Source of the DNA: CAWBLP01 sp963789495
GTDB taxonomy: Bacteria > Pseudomonadota > Alphaproteobacteria > Acetobacterales > Acetobacteraceae
NCBI GenBank assembly: GCA_963789495.1
Contig: CAWBLP010000008.1
Location: forward strand, 124,001-188,000
Direction of reading: 5' to 3'
DNA: 64,000 nt
The notes beneath the pieces were generated by a model. The model had not been told where the DNA came from, did not search any database, and saw only the letters and a program-made list of their open reading frames with translations. The position numbers were made by a program, and so were the translations under genes. Positions within the stretch are counted from its first letter, which is position 1; the number at the start of each line of letters is the position of its first letter. Below are positions 1 through 10,436 of this stretch, piece after piece.

Positions 1-138
1 GCGCGGCACGACCCGTCGGGATGTTTGACGCGTCAGCCGCAGCTGACCTTCCGGCGTGGGTCGGCTCAGCAGGTAGCCCAACACGCCGATGGCGGCAGCA
101 CCCAGGGCACCGATTTCTGCTTGCGCAAGTCGTGACAT
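1..138 (-). CDS. Partial gene, N-terminus only, hydrophobic segment, function unknown
   Basis: A minus-strand reading frame starts with ATG at 138 and runs off the left edge of the window. It begins MSRLAQAEIGALGAAAIGVL, followed by GYLLSRP, so residues 8-25 are a plausible membrane segment or uncleaved signal. A purine-rich AGGGA lies a few bases upstream of the ATG, and the start is only 9 nt past the stop of the enolase-superfamily gene on the same strand, so it probably belongs to the same transcript. Too little is visible to name a family. Confidence 0.45.
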   Translation of the reverse strand, partial: MSRLAQAEIGALGAAAIGVLGYLLSRPTPEGQLRLTRQTSRRVVPR

Positions 139-147
139 TCCAATCCC

Positions 148-1243
148 TCAGTGTGCGCGATACCGATCCGCATCCTGGCGCTTGAATGCGAGGCCGATCC
201 CTGGCCGCGACAGATCGGGACGGATCATCCCGTCCTTCGGGGTGGGAGCGCCGTCGAACAGCATGTGCTCGATCCGCACGTGGTCGTGGAACCATTCCAG
301 GTGACGGAAGCGCGGCGCCGCACAGGCCGCGTGCAGATGCAGGGAGGGGCCACAATGGCCGGACAGGTCGATGTGATGCGCCTCGCACAGCGACGCCACC
401 TGCATCCAGCCGGTGACGCCGCCGCAGCGCGTCACGTCCGCCTGCTGCACATCGACCGCGCCGGCATTCAGCATGCGACGGAAATAATCCGTGGTGTAGC
501 CGTATTCTCCGGCGGCGATCTCCATGCACGCCGGCGCCCGCTGCCGCAGCAACTGCAGGCCTTCCAGGTCGTCGGAGGACACCGGCTCCTCGAACCACGC
601 CACGCCCTGCTGGGCAAAGATCTCCGCCAGCAGCAACGCCTGCTTGACGGTGTGGGCGCCGTTGCCATCGACGAACAGCACGCGGTCGCCGATCGCTTGC
701 TTCGCCACGCGCACGCGGTGGGGATCGCGGTGAGGCTCGCTGCCGATCTTCATCTTGACCCATTGGCAGCCGTCCCGCTCGACCCACGCCCGCAACTGCT
801 CGCGCAGCCTGTCGTCGCTGTACGTGGTGAAGCCGCCGCTGCCGTAGATCGGCACCGCGTCACGAAAGCGGCCCAGCAGCACGGCCAGCGGCAGTTCCAG
901 CAGCTTCGCCTTCAAATCCCACAGCGCGGCGTCGACTGCGGAGATCGCCGTCGCCGCCAGGCCTTCCCGCCCCATGTTGCGCACGATGCGCTGCATCGCG
1001 CGCCATCCCGCGGGCGGGTCCATGGCATCGCAGCTCTTCACTGCCTCCGCCAGCTTGCTTTCGATCAGCGACACGATGGAGCCGTGGGTATAGGTGTAGC
1101 CAAGGCCGGTCCGCCCGCCCGGCGGAGACCTCCACCACGACCAGCGTGGTAGAGTCCCAGTGCATCGTGCCATCCGCTTCCGGCTGGTCGGTCGGAACCG
1201 TATAGGCATCCGCCCGCACGCCCTCGATGCGGACTTCCCGCAT
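148..1243 (-). CDS. Enolase-superfamily (mandelate racemase/muconate lactonizing) dehydratase, frameshifted
   Basis: Acid-sugar dehydratase or racemase type enzyme of the mandelate racemase subgroup. Visible active-site pieces in order are the KxK motif (WVKMKIGSE), the first metal ligand in FVDGNGA, the second in WFEEPVSSDD, the third in AAGEYG, the DxxRxGG segment (QADVTRCGGVTGW) and the His of SGHCGP. This order supports abstraction of a proton alpha to a carboxylate; the exact substrate cannot be told. The start MREVRIEGVRADAYTV lies in one frame and the rest in another: about one base is missing or extra near 1115, between SAG and GRTGLGY. The ATG (1243-1241) shares a base with the TGA of the upstream ThDP enzyme gene (TGATG), implying translational coupling. 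All motifs survive, so the shift may be a sequencing error. Confidence 0.82.
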
Positions 1244-3043
1244 CACTTCCGGCCGCCGGGCATGACGGTGCTCAGCACCTCCTTCGCAGCGCCGACCAGC
1301 ATGCTGCGTTCATTCGGATCGGGCGCCGCAAGCGCGCTCATGAAGTTCTTCGCCTGCTTCAGCGTGATATGCGGCGGCAGCGGCGGCACTTCTGGATCGG
1401 TCTTCACCTCCAGCACGACCGGACGATCGGAGGCCAATGCCTCCTCCCAGGCACCGGCCAGGCGGTCCGGATCGTCCACATAGATGCCGCGCAGTCCGAT
1501 CAGTTCGGCGAAGCGATGGTATGGCACATCCGGAATCTGCTGGGTCGCATCGAACTTCGGATCGCCCTCCTGCACGCGCTGTTCCCAGGTAACCTGGTTC
1601 AGGTCCTGGTTGTTGAACACGCAGACAACCCAATGCGGGTTGGACCATTCGCGCCAGTATTTCGCGACGGTGATCAGCTCCGCCATGTTGTTCATCTGCA
1701 TCGCGCCGTCGCCGACCAGCGCAATCACCGGCCGATCCGGATGGGCGAACTTCGCCGCGATCGCGTAGGGCACCGCAGCCCCCATCGAGGCCAGCCCGCC
1801 CGACAGCGAGCACATCATGCCGCGCCGGATTTTCAGATCGCGCGCGTACCAGTTGGCGCAGGAGCCGGAATCGCTGGTGATGATCGCGCGCTCCGGCACG
1901 CGCGGCGACAATTCCCAGACCACGCGCTGCGGATTGACCGGATTGGCCGAGGTCATGGCGCGCGCCTCCAGCACCTTCCACCACTCCGCCACGTTCCTTC
2001 TCGATCTGACTGCCGCCAGGACTGCGGTCCTTCTTCTCCTCCAGCATCGGCAGCAAGGCGCGCAGGGTTTCGGCCGAGTCGCCGACGAGGTTCACTTCCA
2101 TCGGGTAGCGCATGCTGAGCATCTCGGGCTCGATGTCGATCTGCACGCCGCGCGCCTGGCCTTCTTTCGGCAGGAACTCGGAATACGGGAATCCCGAGCC
2201 GATCATCAGCAACGTGTCGCAATCGCTCATCAGCTCCCAGCTCGGCTTGGTGCCAAGCAGGCCGATGGAGCCGGTGACCCAGGGCAGGTCATCGGGCAGT
2301 GCCGCCTTGCCGAGCAGCGCCTTGGCGACGCCGGCGCCGAGCTTTTCGGCAATTGCGATCACCTCGTCGGTGGCATGCAGCGCGCCGGCGCCGACCAGGA
2401 TCGCGACCTTCTTGCCGGCGTTCAGCACCTCCGCGGCGTGCCGCAGATCCTGCTGCTGCGGCACCACGGTGGGCGCGCTGTAGCCGACGCCGGAATGCAC
2501 CGCGCCATGCGCGCGCGGCGGCTCGGAATAGGCTGCTTCCTGCAGGTCGTTGGGGAAGATCAGCGCGGTGACCCGGCGGGACCCTTTGGCGATGCGCATG
2601 GCGCGATCGACCAGATGACGCACCTGCGCCGGCGCGCTTGCCTGATGCACGAAGGCACCGGCGACGTCCTTGAACATGTTGGGCAGGTCGAGTTCCTGCT
2701 GATAATGCGCGCCGATAGCGGTGCGGGCCTGCTGCCCGGCGATCGCCAGCACCGGCATATGGTCCATCCGCGCGTCGTACAGTCCGGTGATGAGATGCGA
2801 TGCGCCCGGCCCTGAAGTTGCCATGCAGACGCCGACCTCGCCGGTGAACTTGGCGTAGGCCGACGCCATGAAGGCCGCCATTTCCTCATGCCGGGCCTGG
2901 ACGAACTTGAACTGGCCATCCGTGCGGTTGAGCGCGCCAAGCAGTCCGTTGATGCCGTCACCGGGGTAGCCGAAGATCATCTTCACGCCCCATTCATGCA
3001 GTCGATGCCAAAAGAAGTCGCCGACTGTCTGGCTCATGTGCAT
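1243..3043 (-). CDS. ThDP-dependent pyruvate oxidase/acetolactate synthase-like enzyme, frameshifted
   Basis: Full-length member of the thiamine diphosphate enzyme family related to PoxB and IlvB, about 600 residues. The N-terminal Pyr domain has the FGYPGDGINGLLGAL opening and the conserved glutamate in ARHEEMAAFMASAYAK. The middle domain has LVGAGAL. The C-terminal PP domain has the cofactor motif GDGAMQMNNMAELITVAKY ending with FNNQDLN. It is a carboligase or decarboxylase acting on pyruvate-like 2-oxoacids; the sequence does not discriminate which. The reading frame breaks near 1996, where one extra base in the minus-strand AAGGAACGTG moves EKE to EKNVAEWW. It is the first gene of a minus-strand pair with the downstream dehydratase, which suggests a small catabolic operon for sugar acids. 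Start ATG at 3043 follows MHMSQTVGDFF; the second Met is also possible. Confidence 0.85.
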
Positions 3044-3234
3044 CGCCCCATATTGCTGCTGATCAATTCGGCCTCAGCGGCCTGGTTCGTCGCGTCAACG
3101 CAGGGACTGCACGCTTCGTTTGCAGCCCGACGATCACGGAGCGCTGAGATCGGTGACGCAGAAGCAACCTGGCGGGCGCGAACCGCGTTGCGCGCCGCTT
3201 CGTTGAGGCAGCAGATGTTTGACGGGAGAGACGA

Positions 3235-4234
3235 TTGTCAAAAATAGTGGTTGTCACTGGAGCCAGCGCAGGGGTCGGCCGCGCGACGGCGATAGAGTTC
3301 GCATGCCAGCACTGTGACGTCGCGATTATCGCGCGTAACGAGCAGCGCCTGAACACAGTGGCGGACGAAGTTGCGCCAGATGGGCGTGCGTGCCCTGCCG
3401 GTGGTGGCGGATGTCGCGGATCATGCCGCCCTGGAAGCCGCCGCATCGCGTGTGGAGCAGGAACTCGGGCCGATCGACGTCTGGGTCAACAACGCCATGG
3501 CGACGATCTTCGGTCCGGTGCAGGACATCGCACCGGAGGAGTTCCGCCGCGCGACCGAGGTCACCTATCTGGGCCAGGTGCATGGTTCGATGATTGCCCT
3601 GGCGCATATGCGCAAGCGCAATCGCGGCACCATCGTCAATGTCGGCTCCGCCCTAGCGTATCGCGCGATCCCGCTGCAATCCGCCTATTGCGGGGCCAAG
3701 TTCGCGGTCCGCGGCTTCACCGATTCGCTCCGCTCGGAAATCATGCACGACGGGCTGGCGGTGCACCTGACGATGGTGCATCTGCCGGCGGTGAACACGC
3801 CGCAGTTCGATTGGGCGCTGAACAAGATGAGCAAGCGCCCGCAGCCGGTGCCGCCGATCTTCCAGCCGGAGGTCCCGGCGCGGGCGATCGTGTTCGCCGC
3901 CTTCCACGATCGCCGAGAGGTCTGGGTGGGAATGCCGACGGTGCAGACCATCCTGGCCAATCGTATTGCGCCCGGATTGTTGGACCGCTACCTGGCGAAG
4001 GCCGGCTATTCCGGGCAACTGACAGAGACCCCAACAGCAGCGGACGCGCCAGACAATCTGTTCGAGACCGTGCCGGGTCCGTATGGCGCGCATGGCCGCT
4101 TCGATGCGAGGGCGAAGAACCACAGCTGGGAGTTCTTCACCAGCCGGCATCGCGACGTATTGATGGGCGGGCTGTTGGCAGCGGGCGGTCTTGCGCTGGC
4201 AGCGCTAGTCGGCCGGCGGAGTCGCGTGGGATAG
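3235..4234 (+). CDS. SDR-family NAD(P)-dependent oxidoreductase, frameshifted
   Basis: Classical short-chain dehydrogenase. The N-terminus SKIVVVTGASAGVGRATA holds the TGxxxGxG nucleotide-binding loop, NNAMATIFGP the NNAG-like motif, and SAYCGAKFA the catalytic YxxxK with upstream Ser in NVGSAL. A C-terminal extension of about 90 residues ends in a hydrophobic stretch (VLMGGLLAAGGLALAALVG) followed by Arg residues, consistent with a membrane-anchored SDR. The start is a TTG at 3235 preceded by GGGAGAG at good spacing. One extra base near 3370 separates VADE from LRQMGVRALPV; the downstream frame runs unbroken to 4234. It is transcribed divergently from the ThDP gene across a 190-nt gap that should hold both promoters. 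Substrate unknown. Confidence 0.78.
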
Positions 4235-4468
4235 CGCGCGTGGGATAGCGACAGTAGGCGGGGCATGCTGCGCAGAGCCCGGCCCACCTGTCCCGCCCAC
4301 CTGTCATAGCCGCTGCCCCCTGTCATGGTTGGGGCAGACCGGCCATCCACCGCTTTTCGCAGTTGCGAGCAGGAAAGCCGTGGATCCCCCACGGCGCGAC
4401 GAGAGGTGCGGCACGACGAGGGTGCGGCGCGAGAGAGGCACATCGGACAGCCCACCCGGCCGCAACAA

Positions 4469-5929
4469 TCACACTCGGCCGTAGGTGTCCTCCAGGCGCT
4501 CGATGTCATCCTCGCCGAGATAGGCACCGGACTGCACCTCGATCAGGGTCAGCGGAATCCTGCCCGGGTTCTCCAGCCGGTGGACGCAGCCAAGCGGCAA
4601 ATAGACACTTTCGTTTTCGCGGACCACCAGAGTCTCGTTGTCGCGGGTCACACGGGCGGTGCCATTCACCACCACCCAGTGTTCCGCGCGGTGATAATGT
4701 TTCTGCAGCGATAGCTGGCGACCTGGTTCGACCACCATCCGTTTCACCTGAAACCGGTCGCCTTGGATCAGGCTCTCGAAGAAGCCCCAGGGGCGGTACA
4801 GCCGATTATGCGCCACCGCCTCCGGCCTTGCGGCGGCCTTCAGCCGGTCCACCACCTTCTTCACGTCCTGGGCATGATTGCGATGCATTGCCAGGACTGC
4901 ATCCTTGGTCACCACCACCACGGCGTCCCGCAGCCCCACCACCGCGGCCAGCATGCCGTCGCTGCGGACGTAGCAGTCGCGGGCGCCCTCCAACAGCACG
5001 TCACCCACCGCGACGTTGCCGGCAGCGTCCTTCTCGCCCAGCTCCCACAACGCGCTCCAACTGCCGACATCGGACCAGCCGATATCCGCCGGCACCACCG
5101 CCGCCCGCGCCGTGCGTTCCGCCACCGCATAATCCACGCTGATCGAGGGCGCGCCGGCGAAGGCCGTCTCACCGAGGCGGATGAAATCCAGATCGACATG
5201 GCGTTCGGCAACCGCCTGGCGCACCGGCGGCAGCACGTCGGGCGCATGGGCTGCCAGCTCGTCCAGCAAAATGCGGGCGGTGAACACGAACATGCCGGAG
5301 TTCCACAGATGCCGCCCGTCCGCGACGAACTGCGCCGCGGTGGCCGGGTCCGGCTTTTCCAGGAAGCGCGCGACCGCGTAGGCGCCATCGACACCGGCCA
5401 GCCTGTCGCCGCGCTCGATATAGCCGTAACCCGTCTCGGGCGCGGTCGGCCGCATGCCGAAGGTGACGATCCGGCCGGTCCGCGCCGCCGTCGCCGCAAT
5501 GCCCAGCGCATGATGCAGCGACGCGGTGTCGGCCACTGCGTGGTCCGCCGCCAGGATCCACAGCACGGCGTCCGGGTCCTGCTCCGCCACCAGCAGCGCC
5601 GCGGCGGCAATCGCCGGGGCAGTGTTGCGGCCCACCGGCTCCAGCACGATCTGCGCACCCGTCACGCCGGCGTTGCGCAGCTGTTCGGCGACCAGGAACC
5701 GATGCTCCTGGTTGCACACCACGATCGGCGGGGCAAAGCCGGTTCCGTGCGCACGCAACGCGGTCTCCTGCATCAGCGTCCGCGCCGAGGTGAGCGGCCA
5801 GAGCTGCTTGGGAAACGTCTCCCGCGAGACCGGCCACAGGCGCGTGCCGGATCCGCCGGACAGAATCACCGGCACGATCCGGGCGCCCGCCGCGGGCGGT
5901 TCCGATGGTGGTTGAACGACGTCCGGCAT
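4469..5929 (-). CDS. manC: Bifunctional mannose-1-phosphate guanylyltransferase / mannose-6-phosphate isomerase
   Basis: 486 residues, the usual length of type II PMI-GMP enzymes (AlgA/XanB/ManC class). The N-terminal nucleotidyltransferase begins VPVILSGGSGTRLWPVSRE followed by FPKQ, the GTP-binding signature. FGMRPTAPETGYGYI is the sugar-phosphate region. The C-terminal cupin (from about residue 365) has RPWGFFESL and the metal-binding QKHYHRAEHWVVVNGTA, with LGCVHRLENPG for the second metal site. It makes GDP-mannose from fructose-6-phosphate-derived mannose phosphates in the cytoplasm, feeding exopolysaccharide or LPS sugars. No frameshift. No other polysaccharide genes are adjacent, so the pathway it serves is not shown here. 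Confidence 0.92.
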   Translation of the reverse strand: MPDVVQPPSEPPAAGARIVPVILSGGSGTRLWPVSRETFPKQLWPLTSARTLMQETALRAHGTGFAPPIVVCNQEHRFLVAEQLRNAGVTGAQIVLEPVGRNTAPAIAAAALLVAEQDPDAVLWILAADHAVADTASLHHALGIAATAARTGRIVTFGMRPTAPETGYGYIERGDRLAGVDGAYAVARFLEKPDPATAAQFVADGRHLWNSGMFVFTARILLDELAAHAPDVLPPVRQAVAERHVDLDFIRLGETAFAGAPSISVDYAVAERTARAAVVPADIGWSDVGSWSALWELGEKDAAGNVAVGDVLLEGARDCYVRSDGMLAAVVGLRDAVVVVTKDAVLAMHRNHAQDVKKVVDRLKAAARPEAVAHNRLYRPWGFFESLIQGDRFQVKRMVVEPGRQLSLQKHYHRAEHWVVVNGTARVTRDNETLVVRENESVYLPLGCVHRLENPGRIPLTLIEVQSGAYLGEDDIERLEDTYGRV

Positions 5930-6135
5930 GAGGAGCCCGATCCCGGCAGTGAATGGCGGGCCAGCCTTAGCCGATCACGCGATGTTTTTCGAGGCAATCG
6001 AGCAATCCCGCCCGGCCCCGCTTGCCGCCCCCAGGCCCGTCGGCCGCGTTTGCCGGCCGGCGTGATGCGGCTAAGCTGGCGGCACTGTGCGTCGGTCGCA
6101 CACGACCCGATCGCGTTTGAGAGGACTCCAAGGAA

Positions 6136-7197
6136 ATGCAGAAACGAATCGCCGTGGTGGGTGCCGGTGCGGTCGGCGGCTATGTCGGCGCAAGCCTCGC
6201 CCATGCCGGCCACGACGTGACCCTGATCGATCCATGGCCCGCCCATGTCGAGGCGATCCGCGCCAACGGCATGAACCTTTACGGCATGACCGAGGCCGAA
6301 CGGCGCACCGTGAAGGTGCCCGTCATGCACCTGACCGAGGTGCAGAACCTGGCCAAGCAGCGGCCGATCGACATCGCCCTGATCTCGATGAAGTCCTACG
6401 ACACGATCTGGGCGGCGATGATGATCCGCCAGTATCTCTCCCCCGGCGGCTGTGTCGTCTCGATGCAGAATTGCGTGAATGAGGAGCGGGTTGCCTCGGT
6501 GGTCGGCTGGGGCCGCACGCTGGGCATCATCGTGGGCGGCGGCGTCGGCGTCGACCTGTACGAGCCCGGGCATATCCGTCGCGGCTATGCCAAACGGCCG
6601 GACGTCACCGCGTTTTATGTCGGCGAGCCGACCGGGCGGATCACGCGGCGCTCGCAGGAAATCGCGGCGATCATGAACGACGTGGACAAGGCACAGGCCA
6701 CCGACAATCTGTGGGGCGAGCGCTGGACCAAGCTCTGCGTCAACGGCATGCGCAACGGCGTGTCCGCCGCCACCGGGATGGGTGGCAACGCCCGGGACCA
6801 GCACGATGCCGTCCGCCGCGTGTGCATCAAGCTGGGCGGCGAGTCAGTCCGGGTCGGCCAGGCGCTGGGTTACAAGCTTGGCAAGATCGGCATCCTGGAC
6901 CCGGAGAAACTGGCGCTCGCCTCGGAAGGCAACCGCACCGCCCTGGACGAGATCGAATCCCAGATGCTCGGCGGTACCGATGGCAGTTGGCGCGCCCCCT
7001 ACCAGCGCCCCTCCATGGCGCAGGACATGGCAAAGGGTCGCCGCACCGAGATCGAACTGATGAACGGCTATATCGCCAGCGAGGGCACGCGGATGGGCGT
7101 GGCCGCGCCGACGCATGAGATGCTGACCCGCCAGGTGCTTCGGGTCGAGCGTGGCGAGATCCAGCCCCGGCCGGAGAACGTGCTGGTCAACACCTGA
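6136..7197 (+). CDS. Ketopantoate reductase-like (ApbA/PanE) NADPH oxidoreductase
   Basis: 353 residues. It starts MQKRIAVVGAGAVGGYVGAS, the glycine-rich Rossmann loop of the ApbA/PanE family. SMKSYDT carries the lysine region near the active site and LWGERWTKLCVNGMRNGVSA matches the helix at the start of the C-terminal helical domain with its conserved Lys and Asn. Members reduce 2-dehydropantoate in pantothenate synthesis, but many longer paralogues act on other 2-oxo acids, so panE is not assigned. GAGGA lies about 8 nt ahead of the ATG. A strong hairpin follows the stop, so this is a single-gene transcript. Confidence 0.85.
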   Translation: MQKRIAVVGAGAVGGYVGASLAHAGHDVTLIDPWPAHVEAIRANGMNLYGMTEAERRTVKVPVMHLTEVQNLAKQRPIDIALISMKSYDTIWAAMMIRQYLSPGGCVVSMQNCVNEERVASVVGWGRTLGIIVGGGVGVDLYEPGHIRRGYAKRPDVTAFYVGEPTGRITRRSQEIAAIMNDVDKAQATDNLWGERWTKLCVNGMRNGVSAATGMGGNARDQHDAVRRVCIKLGGESVRVGQALGYKLGKIGILDPEKLALASEGNRTALDEIESQMLGGTDGSWRAPYQRPSMAQDMAKGRRTEIELMNGYIASEGTRMGVAAPTHEMLTRQVLRVERGEIQPRPENVLVNT

Positions 7198-7208
7198 TCG
7201 AACCCCCT

Positions 7209-7247
7209 CGCCAGGACGGGCGTGCCGGCAGCGCGCCCGTCCTGGCG
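7209..7247 (+). terminator. Strong inverted repeat, likely transcription terminator
   Basis: A perfect 14-bp stem (CGCCAGGACGGGCG and its complement) with an 11-nt loop begins 12 nt past the ketopantoate-reductase-like stop codon. No T-run follows, as is common in GC-rich alphaproteobacteria, so termination may be only partly intrinsic. Confidence 0.7.
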
Positions 7248-7832
7248 CACAGGACGCCACCGGCCGGATGTTCGCGGTGTCGCATGTGGGCACCGGTCGT
7301 CGCCATCGAAGACTGTGTCCTGGCCACTGCTTTCAGCTATCCCGCATTCGTCCCGCCGCGAAAACTAGGCCGCGCGTGAATACGGCTGCGGATGCTTCCG
7401 GCGCGGACGATGCTTTCCCGGACGATTATCTCGCGAATTGATGCAGCAACGTTCTGTAGAAGGTATTTTTCTGAGCAAAGTTCGAACGCGGCATCAATTT
7501 AATTGGGAGTGTCCGGACGAGAGAAGAATCTGGCCTGCCCCATCCAGCAGCGCGATGCATCACCCGCAGCCAATGCCAGCCAAAGATCGTAGTTCGTGAG
7601 ATTAATTCGGCAAATTCACGGCGACCAACCACCCTGAATGAATCCATTTTGACCTTCATTGATTTGCATCAAGCAGCGATCCACTCGGTTGCGATATGGT
7701 TCGATTAGAGCGGGACGTGTCGGACGTCACCGCTCCGTCAGGTCGGAGTAGGCCCGTGATCCAGAACCCGTTGACCGGCCGGCCGGACGCGGCGTCCGAC
7801 GGTCGCCGCCGGCCGCAACCGGACGGGCAGTC
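7248..7832 (+). promoter_or_regulatory. Non-coding leader region of the HD-GYP gene, AT-rich patch
   Basis: No convincing gene. A 77-residue minus-strand frame (7426-7659) has no recognisable family and lacks the GC-rich third positions of real genes here. The stretch 7430-7690 is clearly richer in A and T than the rest of the window and lies directly upstream of the sensor gene, so it most likely holds its promoter and regulatory sites. Confidence 0.4.
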
Positions 7833-10112
7833 ATGAACCACGACCCGCATTTTTCGACCGCGGTTCTGAAGGCGGCCTATGAGCAGACCCCGAACGGCGT
7901 CCTGGTCGTGGATACGGACGGCGCGGTCATCGCCACCAATCAACGGCTGGCCCACTTGTTCGGCCTCGAGGAACCACCCGCGATCGGCCTGCAGGAGCCG
8001 GCTTCTGAGGGGATTCTGATCGGGCAGGTCGCCGATCCGAACCCGTTGATCGCGATGCTCCGCAGGATTGCAGCCGATCCTGATATCCGGCTGGAGCAGG
8101 AAGTTTCGCTTCGCAACGGCGCGACGCTGGAATTGCACTCGACCCCGATCACCGCCCCAACCGGGGGAAGCTACGGCCGGCTCTGGCTGTTTCGCGACGT
8201 CAGCGCGCAGCGGCGCAGCGAGCGGCGCCTGCAGGAGGAGCAGGCGAAGTTCCACAGCGTCGTCGACCAGGAGATCGCCGGCATCGCCATCATCAGCGAA
8301 GATGGCGGTCTCATCTATGTCAACAAGGCCTTCGCCCGGTTCTTCGGCCGTTCTCCGACGGAGCTGACTGGCCAGCCGCTGCTGGCGTTCGTGCCGGCGG
8401 AGGAACGCGATGAGGTCACCGGATTGCTGGCGGATCAATTGGCCGGGCGACGTCCGGTGGTGCGTCTCGCGTCGTCGATCACCGCACCGGATGGCAACAG
8501 CGTCGACATCCTGATGCACGCTTCGGCCGCCCAGTATCTCGGCCGTCCGGCATCGATCGCGGTGGTGCTCGACATCACGGAGCTGCAGCGCGCCAGACAG
8601 GAGCTCGAATTCGCCAATATCATCATTGAGCAAAGCCCGGTGGTGCTGTTTCAGTCCCGCGCCGCGCCGGGTTTTCCGCTCAGCTATATCTCCCGCAACA
8701 TCACCCAGTTCGGTTACTCCGTCGAGCAGGCGCGCGATGGCTGGTTCCGCTTTCCCGACTACGTCCTGCCGGCGGACCGGGCGGCGGTCCTGGATGCCGT
8801 GGATGCGCTGGTAACCGGCCGCGCCGATCTGTTCGAGCAGGACTACCGCGCCGTCCTTGGCGACGGCTCGGTGCGCTGGATCCACGACCGTACCGTCCCG
8901 ATCCGCGACGATACCGGGGTGACCGTCGCGTTCCAGGGCACGCTGATCGACATCACCGAACGCAAGCAAGCGGAACAGGCCCTGGCGCACGCCAACCGCA
9001 CGCTGCGCACGCTCAGCAGCGGCAATGAGGTGGTGGTACGCGCGACCTCCGAGCGTCAGCTGCTGGATGAGATGTGCCGGGTCCTGGTGGAGGTCGGGGG
9101 TTATCCGCAGTGCTGGATCGGCTTTGCCGGCGCCAGTGCTGACGCGCCGCCGAGGCTCGTTGCGTCCTGCGGACCCGGCGACCCGGGGCTGCGGGATGCC
9201 GACTGGTCGGCCATGGCGCTGCCCGACGGCCCCGCGGCACGCGCGTTCAACTCCAATCGCCCCGCCATCGTGCGCGCCATCGGGCCCGCTCCCGATCGGT
9301 CGCCGCACAACGTGGCGGCCCGCCAGCCCGGCTGGTCCGCGACGGCGGCGTTACCGTTTCGCATCGGGCCGTCGGATCGTGGCGTGCTCGCGCTGTGCGC
9401 CGAGACCGCCGACGCCTTCGACCCGGACGAAGTACGGCTGCTGTCGGAGCTGGCCGGGGACCTCGGCTACGGGCTGCAGGCGCTGCGCACTCACGCCGCG
9501 AGCGAGGCCAATGCGGAGCGGTTGCGGCGCATCATGCAGGCGACGATCCAGGCGCTGATCAATACGCTGGAGCAGCGCGATCCGTATACCGCCGGCCATC
9601 AGCGCCGGGTGGCCGCACTGTCCGCGGAAATCGCCCGCCGGATGGGACTGTCCGAGGAGGACATCGAGGGCATCAGCCTGGCCGCCAGCGTCCATGACGT
9701 GGGCAAGGTCGCCGTGCCGGCCGAAATCCTCACCAAGCCAGGCAAGCTCAGCACGCTGGAATACCAGCTCGTGCAGACCCATGCGCAGGCCGGCTACGAC
9801 ATCCTGAGCGGCATCGATTTCCCCTGGCCGGTGGCGGACATAGTGCTGCAGCATCATGAGCGGATGGATGGCTCCGGCTATCCGCAGGGCTTACGGGGCG
9901 AGGAAATTCTGATTGGCGGACGCATCGTTGCCGTGGCGGATGTCGTCGAGACCATGATGACCCACCGGCCGTATCGTGCGGCGCTTGGCCAGGAAGTGGC
10001 GCTGCGCGAGATCGAATCCGGTCGGGGCCGGCTGTACGATCCCGTGGTGGTCGACACCTGCGTAGCCGTGTTCCGTGAGCACGGGTTCGTACTGCCGAGC
10101 GTCCACGGCTAA
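7833..10112 (+). CDS. PAS-PAS-PAS-GAF-HD-GYP cyclic-di-GMP phosphodiesterase
   Basis: 759 residues with no membrane segment, so a cytosolic sensor. PAS 1 covers about residues 8-125, PAS 2 about 130-245 (FHSVVDQEIAGIAIISEDG) and PAS 3 about 258-385, ending in DITERKQAEQAL. A GAF-like domain spans about 390-560. The HD-GYP domain (about 575-755) has the metal pair in SVHDVGKVAVP and the signature HHERMDGSGYPQGLRG with the downstream ADVVETMMTHRPYR. HD-GYP proteins hydrolyse c-di-GMP to GMP or pGpG, and all metal-binding motif residues are present, so it is probably active. The PAS and GAF modules imply regulation by redox, light or small ligands. Monocistronic. Confidence 0.9.
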   Translation: MNHDPHFSTAVLKAAYEQTPNGVLVVDTDGAVIATNQRLAHLFGLEEPPAIGLQEPASEGILIGQVADPNPLIAMLRRIAADPDIRLEQEVSLRNGATLELHSTPITAPTGGSYGRLWLFRDVSAQRRSERRLQEEQAKFHSVVDQEIAGIAIISEDGGLIYVNKAFARFFGRSPTELTGQPLLAFVPAEERDEVTGLLADQLAGRRPVVRLASSITAPDGNSVDILMHASAAQYLGRPASIAVVLDITELQRARQELEFANIIIEQSPVVLFQSRAAPGFPLSYISRNITQFGYSVEQARDGWFRFPDYVLPADRAAVLDAVDALVTGRADLFEQDYRAVLGDGSVRWIHDRTVPIRDDTGVTVAFQGTLIDITERKQAEQALAHANRTLRTLSSGNEVVVRATSERQLLDEMCRVLVEVGGYPQCWIGFAGASADAPPRLVASCGPGDPGLRDADWSAMALPDGPAARAFNSNRPAIVRAIGPAPDRSPHNVAARQPGWSATAALPFRIGPSDRGVLALCAETADAFDPDEVRLLSELAGDLGYGLQALRTHAASEANAERLRRIMQATIQALINTLEQRDPYTAGHQRRVAALSAEIARRMGLSEEDIEGISLAASVHDVGKVAVPAEILTKPGKLSTLEYQLVQTHAQAGYDILSGIDFPWPVADIVLQHHERMDGSGYPQGLRGEEILIGGRIVAVADVVETMMTHRPYRAALGQEVALREIESGRGRLYDPVVVDTCVAVFREHGFVLPSVHG

Positions 10113-10436
10113 GCAGAGGTCCCCGGTCTGCGCCACGCTCCACCCCAAAGGCACCGAGGTTGCCCGCGCGCTGGCCTGGGCGGCATCTGGTATGGCCTGT
10201 TTCCCGCTGACCCGGTGCAACGCCGGCTGGGCCTGCATCAACGGAGGCTACACAGCATGCTGGACGCGCTGGAACGCCAATTCGTGGACCCGGCAGCGGT
10301 TGGCTACGCCGCCGGTGACCACTCCATCGCACGGCTGTTCGACCTGATCGGCGCCGCCTGTCGTCTGGCGGCCGGATGATCCCGTGTCGCGCCATGCTGG
10401 ACCGCATGCGGTCTCCGCGGTAGTGCTGCCGCCATC
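10113..10436 (+). other. Gap upstream of hisB; one weak 40-codon frame
   Basis: A short frame at 10257-10379 starts MLDALERQFVDPAAVGYAAG and is preceded by GGAGG, but it matches no family I recognise. Part of it (the bases of LFDLIG) reappears inside hisB, possibly by chance. Otherwise nothing is visible; the hisB promoter should lie here. Confidence 0.3.

Noticed and set aside
3235..3400. Programmed +1 frameshift in the SDR gene and others
   Set aside because: No slippery site, stimulatory structure or conserved stop context; the breaks occur at unrelated sequences and in many housekeeping genes, so sequence error is simpler.
7656..9308. 550-codon minus-strand open frame opposite the HD-GYP gene
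   Set aside because: It is the antisense shadow of a well-supported PAS/HD-GYP gene; its composition (His, Arg, Gln-rich) is typical of reverse frames in GC-rich DNA.
10257..10379. 40-codon gene upstream of hisB
   Set aside because: Has a plausible ribosome-binding site but no family resemblance; kept only as a note in the gap entry.
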